Shown here: positions 8,477-17,676 of the stretch, one piece after another
Numbering within the stretch: the first letter of the stretch is position 1
Layout of the letters: every line of letters begins with the position of its first letter
Assembly (NCBI RefSeq): GCF_009720365.1
Contig: NZ_ML769319.1
Location: forward strand, 87,752-151,751
Length of the DNA stretch: 64,000 bases
Reading direction: 5' to 3'
From: Catellatospora paridis
GTDB taxonomy: Bacteria; Actinomycetota; Actinomycetes; Mycobacteriales; Micromonosporaceae
Translations under genes and position numbers: made by a program
The notes under the pieces: generated by a model
What the model was told of the DNA's origin: nothing
The model's database searches: none
What the model saw: the letters and a program-made list of their open reading frames with translations, nothing else

Positions 8477-9400
8477 TCAGTGCGCCAAGAACCGCTCCGC
8501 GTCGAGTGCCGCGGTGCAGCCGGTGCCGGCCGCGGTGATGGCCTGGCGGTAGGTGTGGTCGACCAGGTCACCCGCGGCGAAGACGCCGGGGATGTTGGTA
8601 CGGGTGCTCGGCGCGTCGACCTTCACGTAGCCCTCGTCGTCCAGCTCGACCTGGCCGCGGAACATCTCGCTGCGCGGGTCGTGGCCGATGGCGACGAACA
8701 CCCCGGTCGCCGGGAGCTCGCGGGACTCGTTCGTGATCACGTTGTGCACGCGGATGCCGGAGACCTTGCCGTCGGTGCCGAGGATCTCGTCGATCACGGT
8801 GTTCCACTCGACCGAGATCTTCTCGTTGGCCAGCGCGCGCTCAGCCATGATCTTGCTGGCGCGGAACTCGTCGCGGCGGTGGATGATCGTGACGTGCTCG
8901 GCGAAACGGGTGAGGAACGTCGCCTCCTCCATGGCCGAGTCGCCGCCGCCGGCGACCACGATGCGCTGGCCCTTGAAGAAGAAGCCGTCACAGGTGGCAC
9001 AGGAGGACACGCCGTGGCCCAGCAGTTCCTGCTCGCCGGGCACGCCCAGCGGGCGCCAGGCGGAACCGGTGGTCAGCACGACGGCGCGGGCACGGTACTC
9101 CCGGTCGCCGACCCATACGCTCTTGACCTCGCCGGACAGCTCGACACGGGTGGCGTTGTCGGTGATGAACTCGGTGCCGAAGCGCTCGGCCTGCTTGCGC
9201 ATCTGGTCCATCAGCTCGGGACCCATGACCCCGTCCGGGAAGCCGGGGAAGTTCTCCACGTCGGTGGTGGTCATCAGCGCTCCGCCCGACTCGACGCCCT
9301 CGATGAGCAGGGGCTTCAAGTTGGCCCGCGCAGCGTAGACGGCGGCGGTGTACCCGGCCGGACCCGAGCCGACAATGATCAGGTTTCGGACGTTCTCCAC
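8477..9400 (-). CDS. trxB: Thioredoxin-disulfide reductase
   Basis: 307 residues from GTG 9400, which has AAGGGAG eight bases upstream; an ATG at 9481 would add 27 unsupported residues. FAD-binding GSGPAG at residues 11-16, redox CATC at 134-137, the NADPH motif [10 protein letters not shown] and the C-terminal FAD motif GVFAAGD are all present. The flavoenzyme moves electrons from NADPH to thioredoxin encoded next to it. In related genomes this pair belongs to the SigM neighbourhood and responds to oxidative stress. Confidence 0.97.
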   Translation of the reverse strand: MENVRNLIIVGSGPAGYTAAVYAARANLKPLLIEGVESGGALMTTTDVENFPGFPDGVMGPELMDQMRKQAERFGTEFITDNATRVELSGEVKSVWVGDREYRARAVVLTTGSAWRPLGVPGEQELLGHGVSSCATCDGFFFKGQRIVVAGGGDSAMEEATFLTRFAEHVTIIHRRDEFRASKIMAERALANEKISVEWNTVIDEILGTDGKVSGIRVHNVITNESRELPATGVFVAIGHDPRSEMFRGQVELDDEGYVKVDAPSTRTNIPGVFAAGDLVDHTYRQAITAAGTGCTAALDAERFLAH

Positions 9401-9518
9401 GAGACGCGCTCCCTTGGGTCGGCACGAACTGTTCGCGCCGTACTTGTCGCTGGCTGAAACGCCATCGTACGGAGCGAGCATTCCATTACGGCCCCAGCGG
9501 TGGGTCAGCTCACTGTGT

Positions 9519-10367
9519 CTAGTTACGGGGGCTGCGGAACAGCTCGTCAGTGCCGTTCTCGCCGCACCGCGGACCGGCCACGAACCACCAGCCGCCGCCG
9601 GCCGTGTCGACCGTCACGACGATGGCGGGACGCCCCTCGAAGCGGGCGAAGTCGGCTCCGGTGACCGTGCCCGGCAGGACCGTCCGGATGGCGTCCAGAC
9701 AGCCAGTGAATGCCGTGGTCGAGTAGGTCAGCCGGTCCAGGTCGGCCGTCGCCGACATCGTGTTGTCGCCCGTCCTGGCGGCCTCGGAGCTGGGAGCGGT
9801 CTTCTGCGTCATGACGTTCGGGCCGCTCAGCATCTCGCGCCGGTAGTCGGTGCCGCTCGCGGTGACCGCCACACTGCCCTCCGTCTGCACCGCCGGGGGC
9901 ACGCCCGCGTCCTCGGCGCTGAAGCCGGTGGCCGTGTCGTGCACCGACGTGGCGAGCGGGCCCAACGGCAGCACGATGCCGGCCAGCGCGAGCGCGCCGA
10001 CGGCCACGGCGACCGGGGCGGCCCAGCGCCGCCAACCGCGCCTGGCCGGGCGGGCACCGCGGGCGTCCCGGTCCAGCGTCCGCTCGCCCACGGCGACCCG
10101 CGGCGGAGGAGCCGGGGACGCGGCGAACTCGGGGGACGCCAGCAGGGCGTCGAAGCGCGCGGCGATGTCGTCGGGCATCGGTTCGGCGACGGCGGCCAGT
10201 GCCGCCAGGTCGGCGTCGACCAGCAGAAGCGCCGAGCGCAGGTCGTCGGCGGCGGAACGCCAGGCGGGATCGTCGGCGACGAGGCGGGCGATCCGGTCGT
10301 GCTCCGGGGTGCCGTCCAGCGCACCGCCGACGTAGTCGGCCAGCAAGTCGAGATCAACTGCGCTCAT
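9519..10367 (-). CDS. Anti-sigma-M-like membrane protein
   Basis: 282 residues. An Asp/Ala-rich cytoplasmic N-terminus (about residues 1-95), one hydrophobic segment (about 115-140, [20 protein letters not shown]) and an extracytoplasmic domain of about 140 residues give the topology of ECF anti-sigma factors. No HxxxCxxC zinc motif is seen, so it is not a ZAS-type protein. Its ATG overlaps the sigM stop (TGATG), and the position matches M. tuberculosis Rv3912, the anti-SigM factor. The outer domain may sense envelope or redox stress. Confidence 0.78.
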   Translation of the reverse strand: MSAVDLDLLADYVGGALDGTPEHDRIARLVADDPAWRSAADDLRSALLLVDADLAALAAVAEPMPDDIAARFDALLASPEFAASPAPPPRVAVGERTLDRDARGARPARRGWRRWAAPVAVAVGALALAGIVLPLGPLATSVHDTATGFSAEDAGVPPAVQTEGSVAVTASGTDYRREMLSGPNVMTQKTAPSSEAARTGDNTMSATADLDRLTYSTTAFTGCLDAIRTVLPGTVTGADFARFEGRPAIVVTVDTAGGGWWFVAGPRCGENGTDELFRSPRN

Positions 10368-11005
10368 CAGAGCCCCCCTCCCGGTGTGACGTCCTGTGGT
10401 CGTGTCCCTCCGACGTCAGGGGAGTCGCTGAGGTTGCGCAGGTGCCCCAACATCACAGCGAGCCGGGACCGGCCCCGTGAGCAGCGGCTTTTGATCGTGC
10501 CTTCGGCCACTCCCATCAACTGGGCGACCTCCGCGACCGAGTAGCCCTGCAGGTCCACGAGCACGAGCGCGGCACGCTGGTCGTACGGCAGTTCGGCCAG
10601 CGCGGCCCGGACCACCATGGCCGTGTCGTGGTCGGTGCTGGGCGCGGCGGGTTCGTTGCGGGAGGGGGCGTGCCGGTCGTCGTCGTCCGCGCCGGCCTGG
10701 CCGGGCAGCGGCACCGTCAGGTGGGCCTGACGGCGGCGTAGCCGGTCCACGCAGGCGTTCACCACGATGCGGTGCAGCCACGTGGTGACCGCCGCCTCGC
10801 CCCGGAACCTGGCCGCGGCGCGGTGCGCCGACAGCATCGCCTCCTGCAGCGCGTCGGCGGCGTCCTCGCGGTCGTTGGTGGTCCGCAGCGCGACCGCCCA
10901 CAGGCGGTCCCGGTGGCGGCGGAACAGCACCCCGAAGGCGTCGGGCTCACCGGCGGCGTGCGCCGCCAGCAGCTCCTCGTCCGTGCGGGGGTCCTGCCCG
11001 GTCAC
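10367..11005 (-). CDS. sigM: ECF RNA polymerase sigma factor SigM
   Basis: 212 residues from GTG 11005. Region 2 (LFRRHRDRLWAVAL ... DALQEAMLSAHR ... TWLHRIVVNACVDRLRR) and region 4 (LPYDQRAALVLVDLQGYSVAEVA, then GVAEGTIKSRCSRGRSRL as the helix-turn-helix) are intact. The start codon overlaps the upstream pseudokinase stop by four bases (GTGA) and its own stop overlaps the anti-sigma start, so pseudokinase, sigma and anti-sigma are translationally coupled. In mycobacteria and Streptomyces SigM governs envelope and late-stage stress genes. Confidence 0.93.
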   Translation of the reverse strand: MTGQDPRTDEELLAAHAAGEPDAFGVLFRRHRDRLWAVALRTTNDREDAADALQEAMLSAHRAAARFRGEAAVTTWLHRIVVNACVDRLRRRQAHLTVPLPGQAGADDDDRHAPSRNEPAAPSTDHDTAMVVRAALAELPYDQRAALVLVDLQGYSVAEVAQLMGVAEGTIKSRCSRGRSRLAVMLGHLRNLSDSPDVGGTRPQDVTPGGGL

Positions 11006-12522
11006 TGCACCTCTACTACGATCTCCTGCACGCCGACGCGGTAGGGAAATTCCGACTCGGAGGGGTCCCGCGGCAGCTCGGTGATCCAGACCACCAGGTA
11101 CTGGTACGGCGTCGAGGCGTCGGTGGAGAACACCATGGTGGTGCCCGATTCCTTGCCGAAGGCCTGGGACCCGGCGACCGGCTTGAAGGTGTCGACGATG
11201 GTCTTGTCGCCGGCCTTCGAGTTCGGCGCGTCCGCGGAGCCGCCGAGCAGCGAGGCTGAGGTGCCGGGCGCGGAGAGCTCGACCGTCACGCTGGACACCA
11301 ACTGCGGTTTGTCCAGCGTGATCAGGATGCCGATGCCCTTCTTGCCGTTGTTGCCGAAGTTCGGCTGCGTGTAGCCGGTCGTTTTCCACACCGTCTTCGC
11401 GTTGGCGTCAACCATGTTCGGCGCCTGGGTGGCGTTGTCCCGGTCCCCGAACGGAGCGATGATGCGCACCTGGTCCTTGGTCAGGTTGAGCGCCTTGGGC
11501 TGTGGCGCGGCGCTGGCGCTGGCCTGGACGGTGTTGCCGGACGGCTGGCTCGAGGACGGCTCGGTCGCGTCGGCGTTGAGCGCGCGGACCGCCAGCACCA
11601 GGCCGGAGACGACCAGCGCGAGCGCGACACCGCCGGCGACCAGCAGCCGGGGGGTGGCGGCGCGGGGCGCGGGCTCCGCCGGGGCGGTCTCGTCGGCGAA
11701 GCGCAGGGTGCCGTTGCCGCCGAACAGCATGCGGTCGCCGGTGTCCAGGCGGGCCAGCTCACCGGTGAGCACCTGCGCCGTGGGCAGCGCCAGCTTCGCG
11801 TCGAGCAGGTCCATGACCAGGTCGTCGAGGTAGGTCGGGACGCCGGCCCGCACGTTGCGGGGCGCGACCAGGGCGCCGGTGCTGTCGCGGCGGCCGTCGG
11901 GCAGCGCGGTGACGCGGTCGGCCTCGGCGCGCGGCCAGTGGCCGGTGAGCATGAAGTAGGCCAGCGCGCCGAGGCTGCGCACGTCGGCCTCGTTGCTGGT
12001 GGTCGAGTCGACCCGGGCGTCGGCCAGCACGACCCGCCCGTCGGCGGCGACCAGGACCGTGCCAGGGTGCACGTTGCCGTGCGCCATTCCGCTGGCGTGC
12101 AGCGCGGAGACCGCGTCCGTGACCGCGTGCAGCACCGAGGTGGTGCGCTCGGCGTCGAAGGGGCCCTCCTCGGCGACCAGGTCGCGCAGGGCGGTGCCGT
12201 CGATCCACTCGCGGATCACGTAGGCCCGCTCGCCCTCGTCGATCGCGTCGTAGACGCCGATCAGGTTGCCGTGCACGACGCGGCTGGCCGTCACCGCGGC
12301 GGAGAGCATCTCCTCGGCGGAGGCTCCACCCGGCGTACGTAGCACCAGAGCGACCGGACGGCGCAACACGATGTCGACCCCGCGCCAGACCTGGCGGCCG
12401 GCGCTGTCGTCGTTGATGTGCTCCTCAAGGCGGTAGCGTTCGGCGAGCACGTCGCCCACCGCAAGCCCACCCAGCGATCCGGCAGCGGACCCGGCCGCTT
12501 GACCCTCGCCGACCTGGGTCAC
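11002..12522 (-). CDS. Membrane pseudokinase (counterpart of the MviN/MurJ C-terminal half)
   Basis: 506 residues from GTG 12522 (GGGAGG five bases upstream; the frame is open to 12582). Residues about 25-265 have a Ser/Thr kinase fold lacking the key residues: no VAIK lysine (RRPVALVL), HRD replaced by HGN (148-150) and DFG replaced by DAR (168-170). A transmembrane helix follows at about 292-312, then a Ser/Pro linker and an extracellular beta-rich domain (about 345-506) resembling carbohydrate-binding/discoidin modules. M. tuberculosis MviN (Rv3910) has this pseudokinase-TM-CBM arrangement fused to MurJ and recruits the FHA protein FhaA. Here it is a separate gene, leading the sigM operon. 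Confidence 0.87.
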   Translation of the reverse strand: MTQVGEGQAAGSAAGSLGGLAVGDVLAERYRLEEHINDDSAGRQVWRGVDIVLRRPVALVLRTPGGASAEEMLSAAVTASRVVHGNLIGVYDAIDEGERAYVIREWIDGTALRDLVAEEGPFDAERTTSVLHAVTDAVSALHASGMAHGNVHPGTVLVAADGRVVLADARVDSTTSNEADVRSLGALAYFMLTGHWPRAEADRVTALPDGRRDSTGALVAPRNVRAGVPTYLDDLVMDLLDAKLALPTAQVLTGELARLDTGDRMLFGGNGTLRFADETAPAEPAPRAATPRLLVAGGVALALVVSGLVLAVRALNADATEPSSSQPSGNTVQASASAAPQPKALNLTKDQVRIIAPFGDRDNATQAPNMVDANAKTVWKTTGYTQPNFGNNGKKGIGILITLDKPQLVSSVTVELSAPGTSASLLGGSADAPNSKAGDKTIVDTFKPVAGSQAFGKESGTTMVFSTDASTPYQYLVVWITELPRDPSESEFPYRVGVQEIVVEVQ

Positions 12523-12776
12523 CCCGTCCTCCCTCATCAAGCAGTCGCTCTCTATCAGCTCGGCTCGGATTCGATCAGCCATCTGGCGCGTGTCGAAGCC
12601 GTCGCATTGTTGTCCGCTATCTAGAGAGCCTAGGCGCTCCGCTCGGTTGCCGAGTGCGACCTTACAGCTATCCGACGAATCGGCGCACCGGCAAGGGGCC
12701 GGTTCCCGGACTCGAACGTATATCAGTCGCCGGTACGGATACTCCGTGCGCGTGACCCAAAATAGCTATGCTTCCT

Positions 12777-12796
12777 CCATATCGGGCAAAATATGG
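12777..12796. promoter_or_regulatory. Small AT-rich inverted repeat upstream of the HerA-like gene
   Basis: CCATAT and ATATGG flank an eight-base centre just before the Shine-Dalgarno AAGGGGA of the following gene. The 290-bp divergent region 12523-12812 is the most AT-rich stretch nearby and must hold the promoters of the pseudokinase-sigM operon and of the HerA-like gene. No protein can be assigned to the repeat. Confidence 0.35.
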
Positions 12797-12812
12797 CAAG
12801 GGGACGTAACTC

Positions 12813-14336
12813 ATGGTGGACGCGGCGGCGATAACGACGGGGTACACCTTCGGCGGCCCAGCGCTCGACCTCGGCGCACTCGTGGGCGACGGCGGCAAGG
12901 CCGACCCCGACTGCCCGATCCGGGTCCCGCTGGCCATGCTCAACCGGCACGGCCTGGTGGCCGGCGCCACCGGCACCGGCAAGACCAAGACGCTGCAGGT
13001 GATGGCCGAGCAGCTGTCCGCGGCGGGCGTGCCGGTCTTCCTCGCCGACATCAAGGGCGACGTCAGCGGCATGGCCGCCCCGGCGGTGCCCGGCGAGCGG
13101 ATCAGCGAGCGGATGGCCGAGCTCGGCCAGTCCTGGACCCCGACCGCGTACCCCTGCGAGTTCCTCACCCTCGGCGGCAAGGGCGTCGGCGTGCCCGTGC
13201 GCGCGACCGTCACCGACTTCGGGCCCCTGCTGCTGGCCAAGGTCATGGACCTGACCGAGGTGCAGACCTCCTCGCTAAATCTGGTCTTCCATTTCGCCGA
13301 CGCCAAAGGGCTGCCGCTGGTCGACGTCAAGGACCTGCGTTCGGTGATCCAGTATCTGGTGTCCGAGGAGGGGGCGGCCGAACTGAAGAGCCTGGGCGGG
13401 CTGTCCAAGCAGACCGCCGGAGTGCTGCTGCGCGAGCTGATCGGGTTCAGCGACGCCGGGGCGGACGCGTTCTTCGGCGAGCCCGAGTTCGCCACCACCG
13501 ACCTGCTCCGCAACGCCCCCGACGGGCGGGGCATGGTCACCATCCTGGAGCTGCCCGGGGTGGTCGCCCAGCCCGCGCTGTTCTCCTCGTTCCTGATGTG
13601 GCTGCTGGCCGACCTCTACCAGGAGCTGCCGGAGGTCGGCGACCCGGACAAGCCCCGACTCGTGTTCTTCTTCGACGAGGCGCACCTGCTGTTCCGGGAC
13701 GCTTCCAAGGCCTTCCTGGAGTCGATCACCCAGACGGTCCGGCTGATCCGGTCCAAGGGCGTCGGGGTCTTCTTCGTCACGCAGACCCCCAAGGACGTGC
13801 ACGCCGACGTGCTCGCCCAGCTGGGCAGCCGGGTCCAGCACGCGCTGCGGGCGTACACCCCCGACGACGCGAAGGCGCTGCGGGCGACCGTCTCCACCTT
13901 TCCGAAGTCGGACTACGACCTGGAGGAGGTGCTCACCCAGCTCGGCACCGGCGAGGCGATCGTGACCGTGCTGAACGAGAAGGGAGCGCCGACGCCGGTC
14001 GCCTGGACCCGGCTGCGGGCGCCCCAGTCGTTGATGGCGGCGGTCGAGCCCGCGGTGATGGCGGCGCTGGTCGCCGGGTCGCCGCTGGGCGCGAAGTACA
14101 GCCAGCCGGTGGACCGGGAGTCGGCGTACGAGATGCTCGCCGCCCGGCTCGCGCCGCCGCCGCAGCCCGCGCCCGTGCCGACCCAGCCGCCCGCTCCCCC
14201 GCCGGCCCGGCCCGAGCCGAACCTCGCCGAGCAGATCCTCGGCTCCAAGACCACCAAACGCCTGCTCACCACAGCCGCCGCCGCAGCCGGCACCGCGATC
14301 ATCCGCTCCATCTTCGGCACCCGCCGGCGCCGCTGA
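12813..14336 (+). CDS. HerA-like P-loop ATPase (DUF853)
   Basis: 507 residues, ATG with a good Shine-Dalgarno (AAGGGGA). Walker A GATGTGKT is at residues 51-58, followed by FLADIKGDVSGMA, and Walker B FFFDEAH ends at about 291; VTQTPKDV is the sensor region. This is the DUF853/HerA C-terminal family of FtsK/HerA-superfamily ATPases whose cellular role is not settled. The C-terminal 70 residues are Pro-rich and end in an Ala-rich basic tail, possibly a membrane-proximal anchor. It is inserted on the opposite strand between the pseudokinase and murJ, splitting genes that are fused in mycobacteria. Confidence 0.88.
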   Translation: MVDAAAITTGYTFGGPALDLGALVGDGGKADPDCPIRVPLAMLNRHGLVAGATGTGKTKTLQVMAEQLSAAGVPVFLADIKGDVSGMAAPAVPGERISERMAELGQSWTPTAYPCEFLTLGGKGVGVPVRATVTDFGPLLLAKVMDLTEVQTSSLNLVFHFADAKGLPLVDVKDLRSVIQYLVSEEGAAELKSLGGLSKQTAGVLLRELIGFSDAGADAFFGEPEFATTDLLRNAPDGRGMVTILELPGVVAQPALFSSFLMWLLADLYQELPEVGDPDKPRLVFFFDEAHLLFRDASKAFLESITQTVRLIRSKGVGVFFVTQTPKDVHADVLAQLGSRVQHALRAYTPDDAKALRATVSTFPKSDYDLEEVLTQLGTGEAIVTVLNEKGAPTPVAWTRLRAPQSLMAAVEPAVMAALVAGSPLGAKYSQPVDRESAYEMLAARLAPPPQPAPVPTQPPAPPPARPEPNLAEQILGSKTTKRLLTTAAAAAGTAIIRSIFGTRRRR

Positions 14337-14349
14337 CTCGGCCGGCCCC

Positions 14350-14407
14350 CAGTTTCAGGGAAACTGCGCCTTCGGGGGCGCCCGAAGCGACACTTTCCCC
14401 GAAACTG
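14350..14407. terminator. Dispersed hairpin element, copy A
   Basis: Between the convergent HerA-like gene and murJ a 58-base palindromic element runs from CAGTTTC (14350) to GAAACTG (14407), with inner AGGGAAA and TTTCCCC arms and a GCCTTCG/CGAAGC core. A similarly built element lies at 47580-47629. It probably terminates both genes. Confidence 0.65.
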
Positions 14408-14411
14408 CTGG

Positions 14412-16151
14412 TCAGCGGCCGATCTTGCGGCGGACCATGCCGACGACGTCCTGGACTTCGGTGACCTTGAGGGCCAGGGCGGACGCGCCGTAGACGCCGC
14501 AGATCACGATGCCGCCCGCGATCAGCGTCACCCAGCTGGTGAAGATGCTGACGTTGCCCTGCGTGGCACCCATGAACAGCAGCTTGACCGTGCCATAGCC
14601 GGCCGCGGCGGCGATCAGGGCGGCCACCACGACCTTGCCGATGGTGATCGAGATCCGGCGCAGGCCGATCAGGCCGATCCGCCGCTTGAGCAGGGTCGCG
14701 GAGAGCACGGCGGCGAAGGCGTACGAGGCGGCGTTGCCGATCATCATGCCGACCGCGGCGGTCGACGCGGCGAACAGCGCCCACCAGCCCAGCTGGATGG
14801 ACAGCCGCATGGTGATCACCGGCAGGTTGAGCAGCGCCGGCGTCTTCGTGTCCTGCATCGAGTAGTAGCTGAAGTTGAACAGCTGGCTGATCGCGAACGG
14901 CAGCAGCGCCAGACCGGCCATGGCCAGCACGGGCGCGGTCTGGATCGCGTCCGCCCGGTAGAACGCCCCGCGCTGGAACAGCGCGATCGAGATCGGCAGC
15001 GCCAGCACCATGTAGATGACGGCGAGGGGTGCCAGCATCACGACGACCGTGCGGATGCCCCGGCTCAGGTCGGCGGCGATGTCGCCGGCCCGGCCCTCGG
15101 CCGCGGCCGCGCTCATCCGGGGCAGCAGCGCCGTGATGATCGAGACCGCGACGATGCCGTGCGCCATCATCATCAGCAGGAAGACGTTGTTGTAGATCAT
15201 CGGGCCGGCCGCGCCCTGGTCGCCCGCCTTGTTGAGCAGCCTCGTGAGCACCAGCAGCGCAAGCTGGTTGACGATCACGTAGCAGAACATCCAGCCGCCG
15301 ACCCGGGCCAGCCGGCGCAGGCCCAGTTCGCGGAAGTCGAAGCGCCAGCGCCAGCGGAAGCCCACCTTGCGCAGCGCGGGCAGCAGGCCGAAAGCCTGGA
15401 CCACGATGCCGAGCAGCACGCCGCCGCCGAGCACCAGGATGCGCCCCGGGGTCATGTCCTCGGGCTCGATCTGCTTGGCGCCGAACACCGCCAGGTAGAA
15501 GCCGCCGGTGGCGATGACGATGGCGTTGTTCAGGATCGGGGTCCACATGGGGGCGGCGAACTGCCCCCGGGTGTTGAGCACCGCGCTGCACAGGCCGGTC
15601 AGGCCGTAGAAGAAGATCGTCGGCAGCATCAGGTACGACAGCATGGTGATCAGGTGCCGCGTCGCCTCGGACGATTCGCGGCTGGCGTACGCGAGGGTCA
15701 GCAGTGGGGCGCAGATCACCGCCAGCACCGTGGTGATGCCGAGCACGACCACCGTGAGGGTCAGCAGCCGCTGGGTGAACGCCTGCCCGCGGTCCACGTC
15801 GCCCTTGCGGGCGCGGACCAGCATCGGCACCAGCACGCTGGACAGGATGCCGCCGAGCAGCAGCTCGTAGATCATTCCGGGGAAGATCTGCGCGGTGGTG
15901 TACGCGTTGCCGACCAGGCCGCCGCCGAGCGCGGCCGCCATCGTCGCGGTGCGCAGGAAGCCGGTGCCCCGGCTGACCAGGGAGCCGACGGCCATCATGG
16001 CGGAGTTGCCGGCCGCCCCCTTGTGCTCGTCCTCGAAGGTAGGCTCTGCTGCGGCCTCGAGCTCCTCGGCGGGCAGCGCCGTACCCACCACGTGCGGGAT
16101 CACCGTGGTGTGGTCCGACTCGACCGGGGGGAGACGATCGGGGGCTGTCAT
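14412..16151 (-). CDS. murJ: Lipid II flippase MurJ (MviN)
   Basis: 579 residues from ATG 16151; another ATG lies 12 bases upstream. After a cytoplasmic acidic N-terminus of about 50 residues there are about 14 hydrophobic segments of the MATE/MOP type, starting at NSAMMAVGSLVSRGTGFLR, the conserved first helix that in MurJ carries the essential arginines. It moves lipid-linked peptidoglycan precursor across the membrane. The protein ends shortly after its last helix (VRRKIGR) and lacks the pseudokinase extension of mycobacterial MviN, which is encoded separately at 11002-12522. Divergent from cca. Confidence 0.95.
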   Translation of the reverse strand: MTAPDRLPPVESDHTTVIPHVVGTALPAEELEAAAEPTFEDEHKGAAGNSAMMAVGSLVSRGTGFLRTATMAAALGGGLVGNAYTTAQIFPGMIYELLLGGILSSVLVPMLVRARKGDVDRGQAFTQRLLTLTVVVLGITTVLAVICAPLLTLAYASRESSEATRHLITMLSYLMLPTIFFYGLTGLCSAVLNTRGQFAAPMWTPILNNAIVIATGGFYLAVFGAKQIEPEDMTPGRILVLGGGVLLGIVVQAFGLLPALRKVGFRWRWRFDFRELGLRRLARVGGWMFCYVIVNQLALLVLTRLLNKAGDQGAAGPMIYNNVFLLMMMAHGIVAVSIITALLPRMSAAAAEGRAGDIAADLSRGIRTVVVMLAPLAVIYMVLALPISIALFQRGAFYRADAIQTAPVLAMAGLALLPFAISQLFNFSYYSMQDTKTPALLNLPVITMRLSIQLGWWALFAASTAAVGMMIGNAASYAFAAVLSATLLKRRIGLIGLRRISITIGKVVVAALIAAAAGYGTVKLLFMGATQGNVSIFTSWVTLIAGGIVICGVYGASALALKVTEVQDVVGMVRRKIGR

Positions 16152-16209
16152 GGGATGCACCATACCTGCGAACGCCGGTGACCAGCCTCCCCAGTACGCT
16201 GGATGATCG

Positions 16210-17652
16210 ATGTCGCCCTCACCTGAACTCACCGCCGTCCAGCGCAACGCCGTCTCGGAGCTGTTGCGCGTCTCCCCCGTCGCCGACGAACTGGGCCGCC
16301 GGTTCGCCAAGGCCGGGTTCGAGCTGCATCTCGTGGGCGGATCCGTCCGCGACGCGCTGCTCGGCCGCCTCGGTGACGACCTCGACTTCTGCACCGACGC
16401 CCGCCCGGAGGACACCCTCAAGATCGTCAAGGGTTGGGCCGAGGCGATCTGGGAGACCGGCCGCGAGTTCGGCACCATCGGCCTGCAGCGCGGCGGCCTG
16501 CGCCTGGAGGTCACCACCTACCGCGCGGAGTCCTACGACGGCGTCAGCCGCAACCCGCAGGTGCAGTACGGCGACAACCTGCACGACGACCTGGTGCGCC
16601 GCGACTTCACGGTCAACGCGATGGCGGTCAGCCTGCCCGGCCACGAGTTCGCCGACCCGTTCGGCGGTCTGGCCGACCTGGCCGCGCGGGTGATCCGTAC
16701 GCCCGGCACCCCGGCCCAGTCGTTCGGCGACGACCCGCTGCGCATGCTGCGCGCCGCCCGCTTCGCCGCCCAGCTGCGCTTCACCGTCGACCCGGCCGTG
16801 GTCACCGCGATGGAGCACATGGCCGAGGATCTGCGCCGGATCACCGCCGAGCGGATCCGCGACGAGTTCTCCAAGCTGCTGCTCGGCGCGGACCCGGTCA
16901 CCGGGCTGCGGCTGCTGGTCGACACGGGGCTGGCCGACCAGTTCCTGCCTGAACTGGCCGGGCTCAAGCTGGAGATCGACGAGCACGCCCAGCACAAGGA
17001 CGTGTACGAGCACACCCTCAAGGTGGTCGGCAACGCGGTCGGCTTCGACAGCGCCGACGGCGGGCCCGACCTGGTGCTGCGGCTGGCGGCGCTGCTGCAC
17101 GACATCGGCAAGCCGGCCACCAAGGCAGTCGGCGGCGACGGCGGCGTGAGCTTCCACCACCACGAGATGGTCGGCGCGCGGATGGCCAAGTCGCGGCTGA
17201 AGCTGCTCAAGTACCCCAAGGACGTGATCTCGCCGGTGGTCGCGCTGGTCGGGCTGCACCTGCGCTTCTACGGGTACGGCCGCGGCGAGTGGACCGACTC
17301 GGCGGTGCGCCGCTACGTCACCGACGCCGGGGACCAGCTCGCCCGCCTGCACAAGCTCACCCGTTCCGACTGCACCACCCGCAACAAGCGCAAGGCCTCC
17401 CTGCTGGCCGCGGACTACGACGCGCTGGAGGTGCGCATCGCCCGCATCCAGGAGGAGGAGGACCTGGCCCGGGTGCGGCCCGATCTCGACGGCAACGCGA
17501 TCATGGAGCTGCTCGGCGTCCCGGCGGGCCCGGTCGTCGGCCGCGCCTGGAAGCACCTCAAGGAGCTGCGGCTGGAGCGCGGGCCGCTCAGCCGCGACGA
17601 GGCCGAGGCCGAGCTCCAGCGCTGGGCCCGCACCGAGGGCCTCATCCCCTGA
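16210..17652 (+). CDS. cca: CCA tRNA nucleotidyltransferase
   Basis: 480 residues. The class II nucleotidyltransferase head has GGSVRDALLG (43-52) and the metal-binding DLD (57-59), then RRDFTVNAMAV and the ERIRDEFSKLL RNA-binding region, followed by an HD domain with LLHDIGKP (H297, D298). The enzyme adds or repairs the CCA end of tRNAs; the HD part suggests phosphohydrolase activity as in related proteins. It is often annotated pcnA in actinobacteria and sits next to murJ in Streptomyces and mycobacteria. Confidence 0.96.
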   Translation: MSPSPELTAVQRNAVSELLRVSPVADELGRRFAKAGFELHLVGGSVRDALLGRLGDDLDFCTDARPEDTLKIVKGWAEAIWETGREFGTIGLQRGGLRLEVTTYRAESYDGVSRNPQVQYGDNLHDDLVRRDFTVNAMAVSLPGHEFADPFGGLADLAARVIRTPGTPAQSFGDDPLRMLRAARFAAQLRFTVDPAVVTAMEHMAEDLRRITAERIRDEFSKLLLGADPVTGLRLLVDTGLADQFLPELAGLKLEIDEHAQHKDVYEHTLKVVGNAVGFDSADGGPDLVLRLAALLHDIGKPATKAVGGDGGVSFHHHEMVGARMAKSRLKLLKYPKDVISPVVALVGLHLRFYGYGRGEWTDSAVRRYVTDAGDQLARLHKLTRSDCTTRNKRKASLLAADYDALEVRIARIQEEEDLARVRPDLDGNAIMELLGVPAGPVVGRAWKHLKELRLERGPLSRDEAEAELQRWARTEGLIP

Positions 17653-17676
17653 CCCGCGTCCCCGCGGGCCGGGTGG

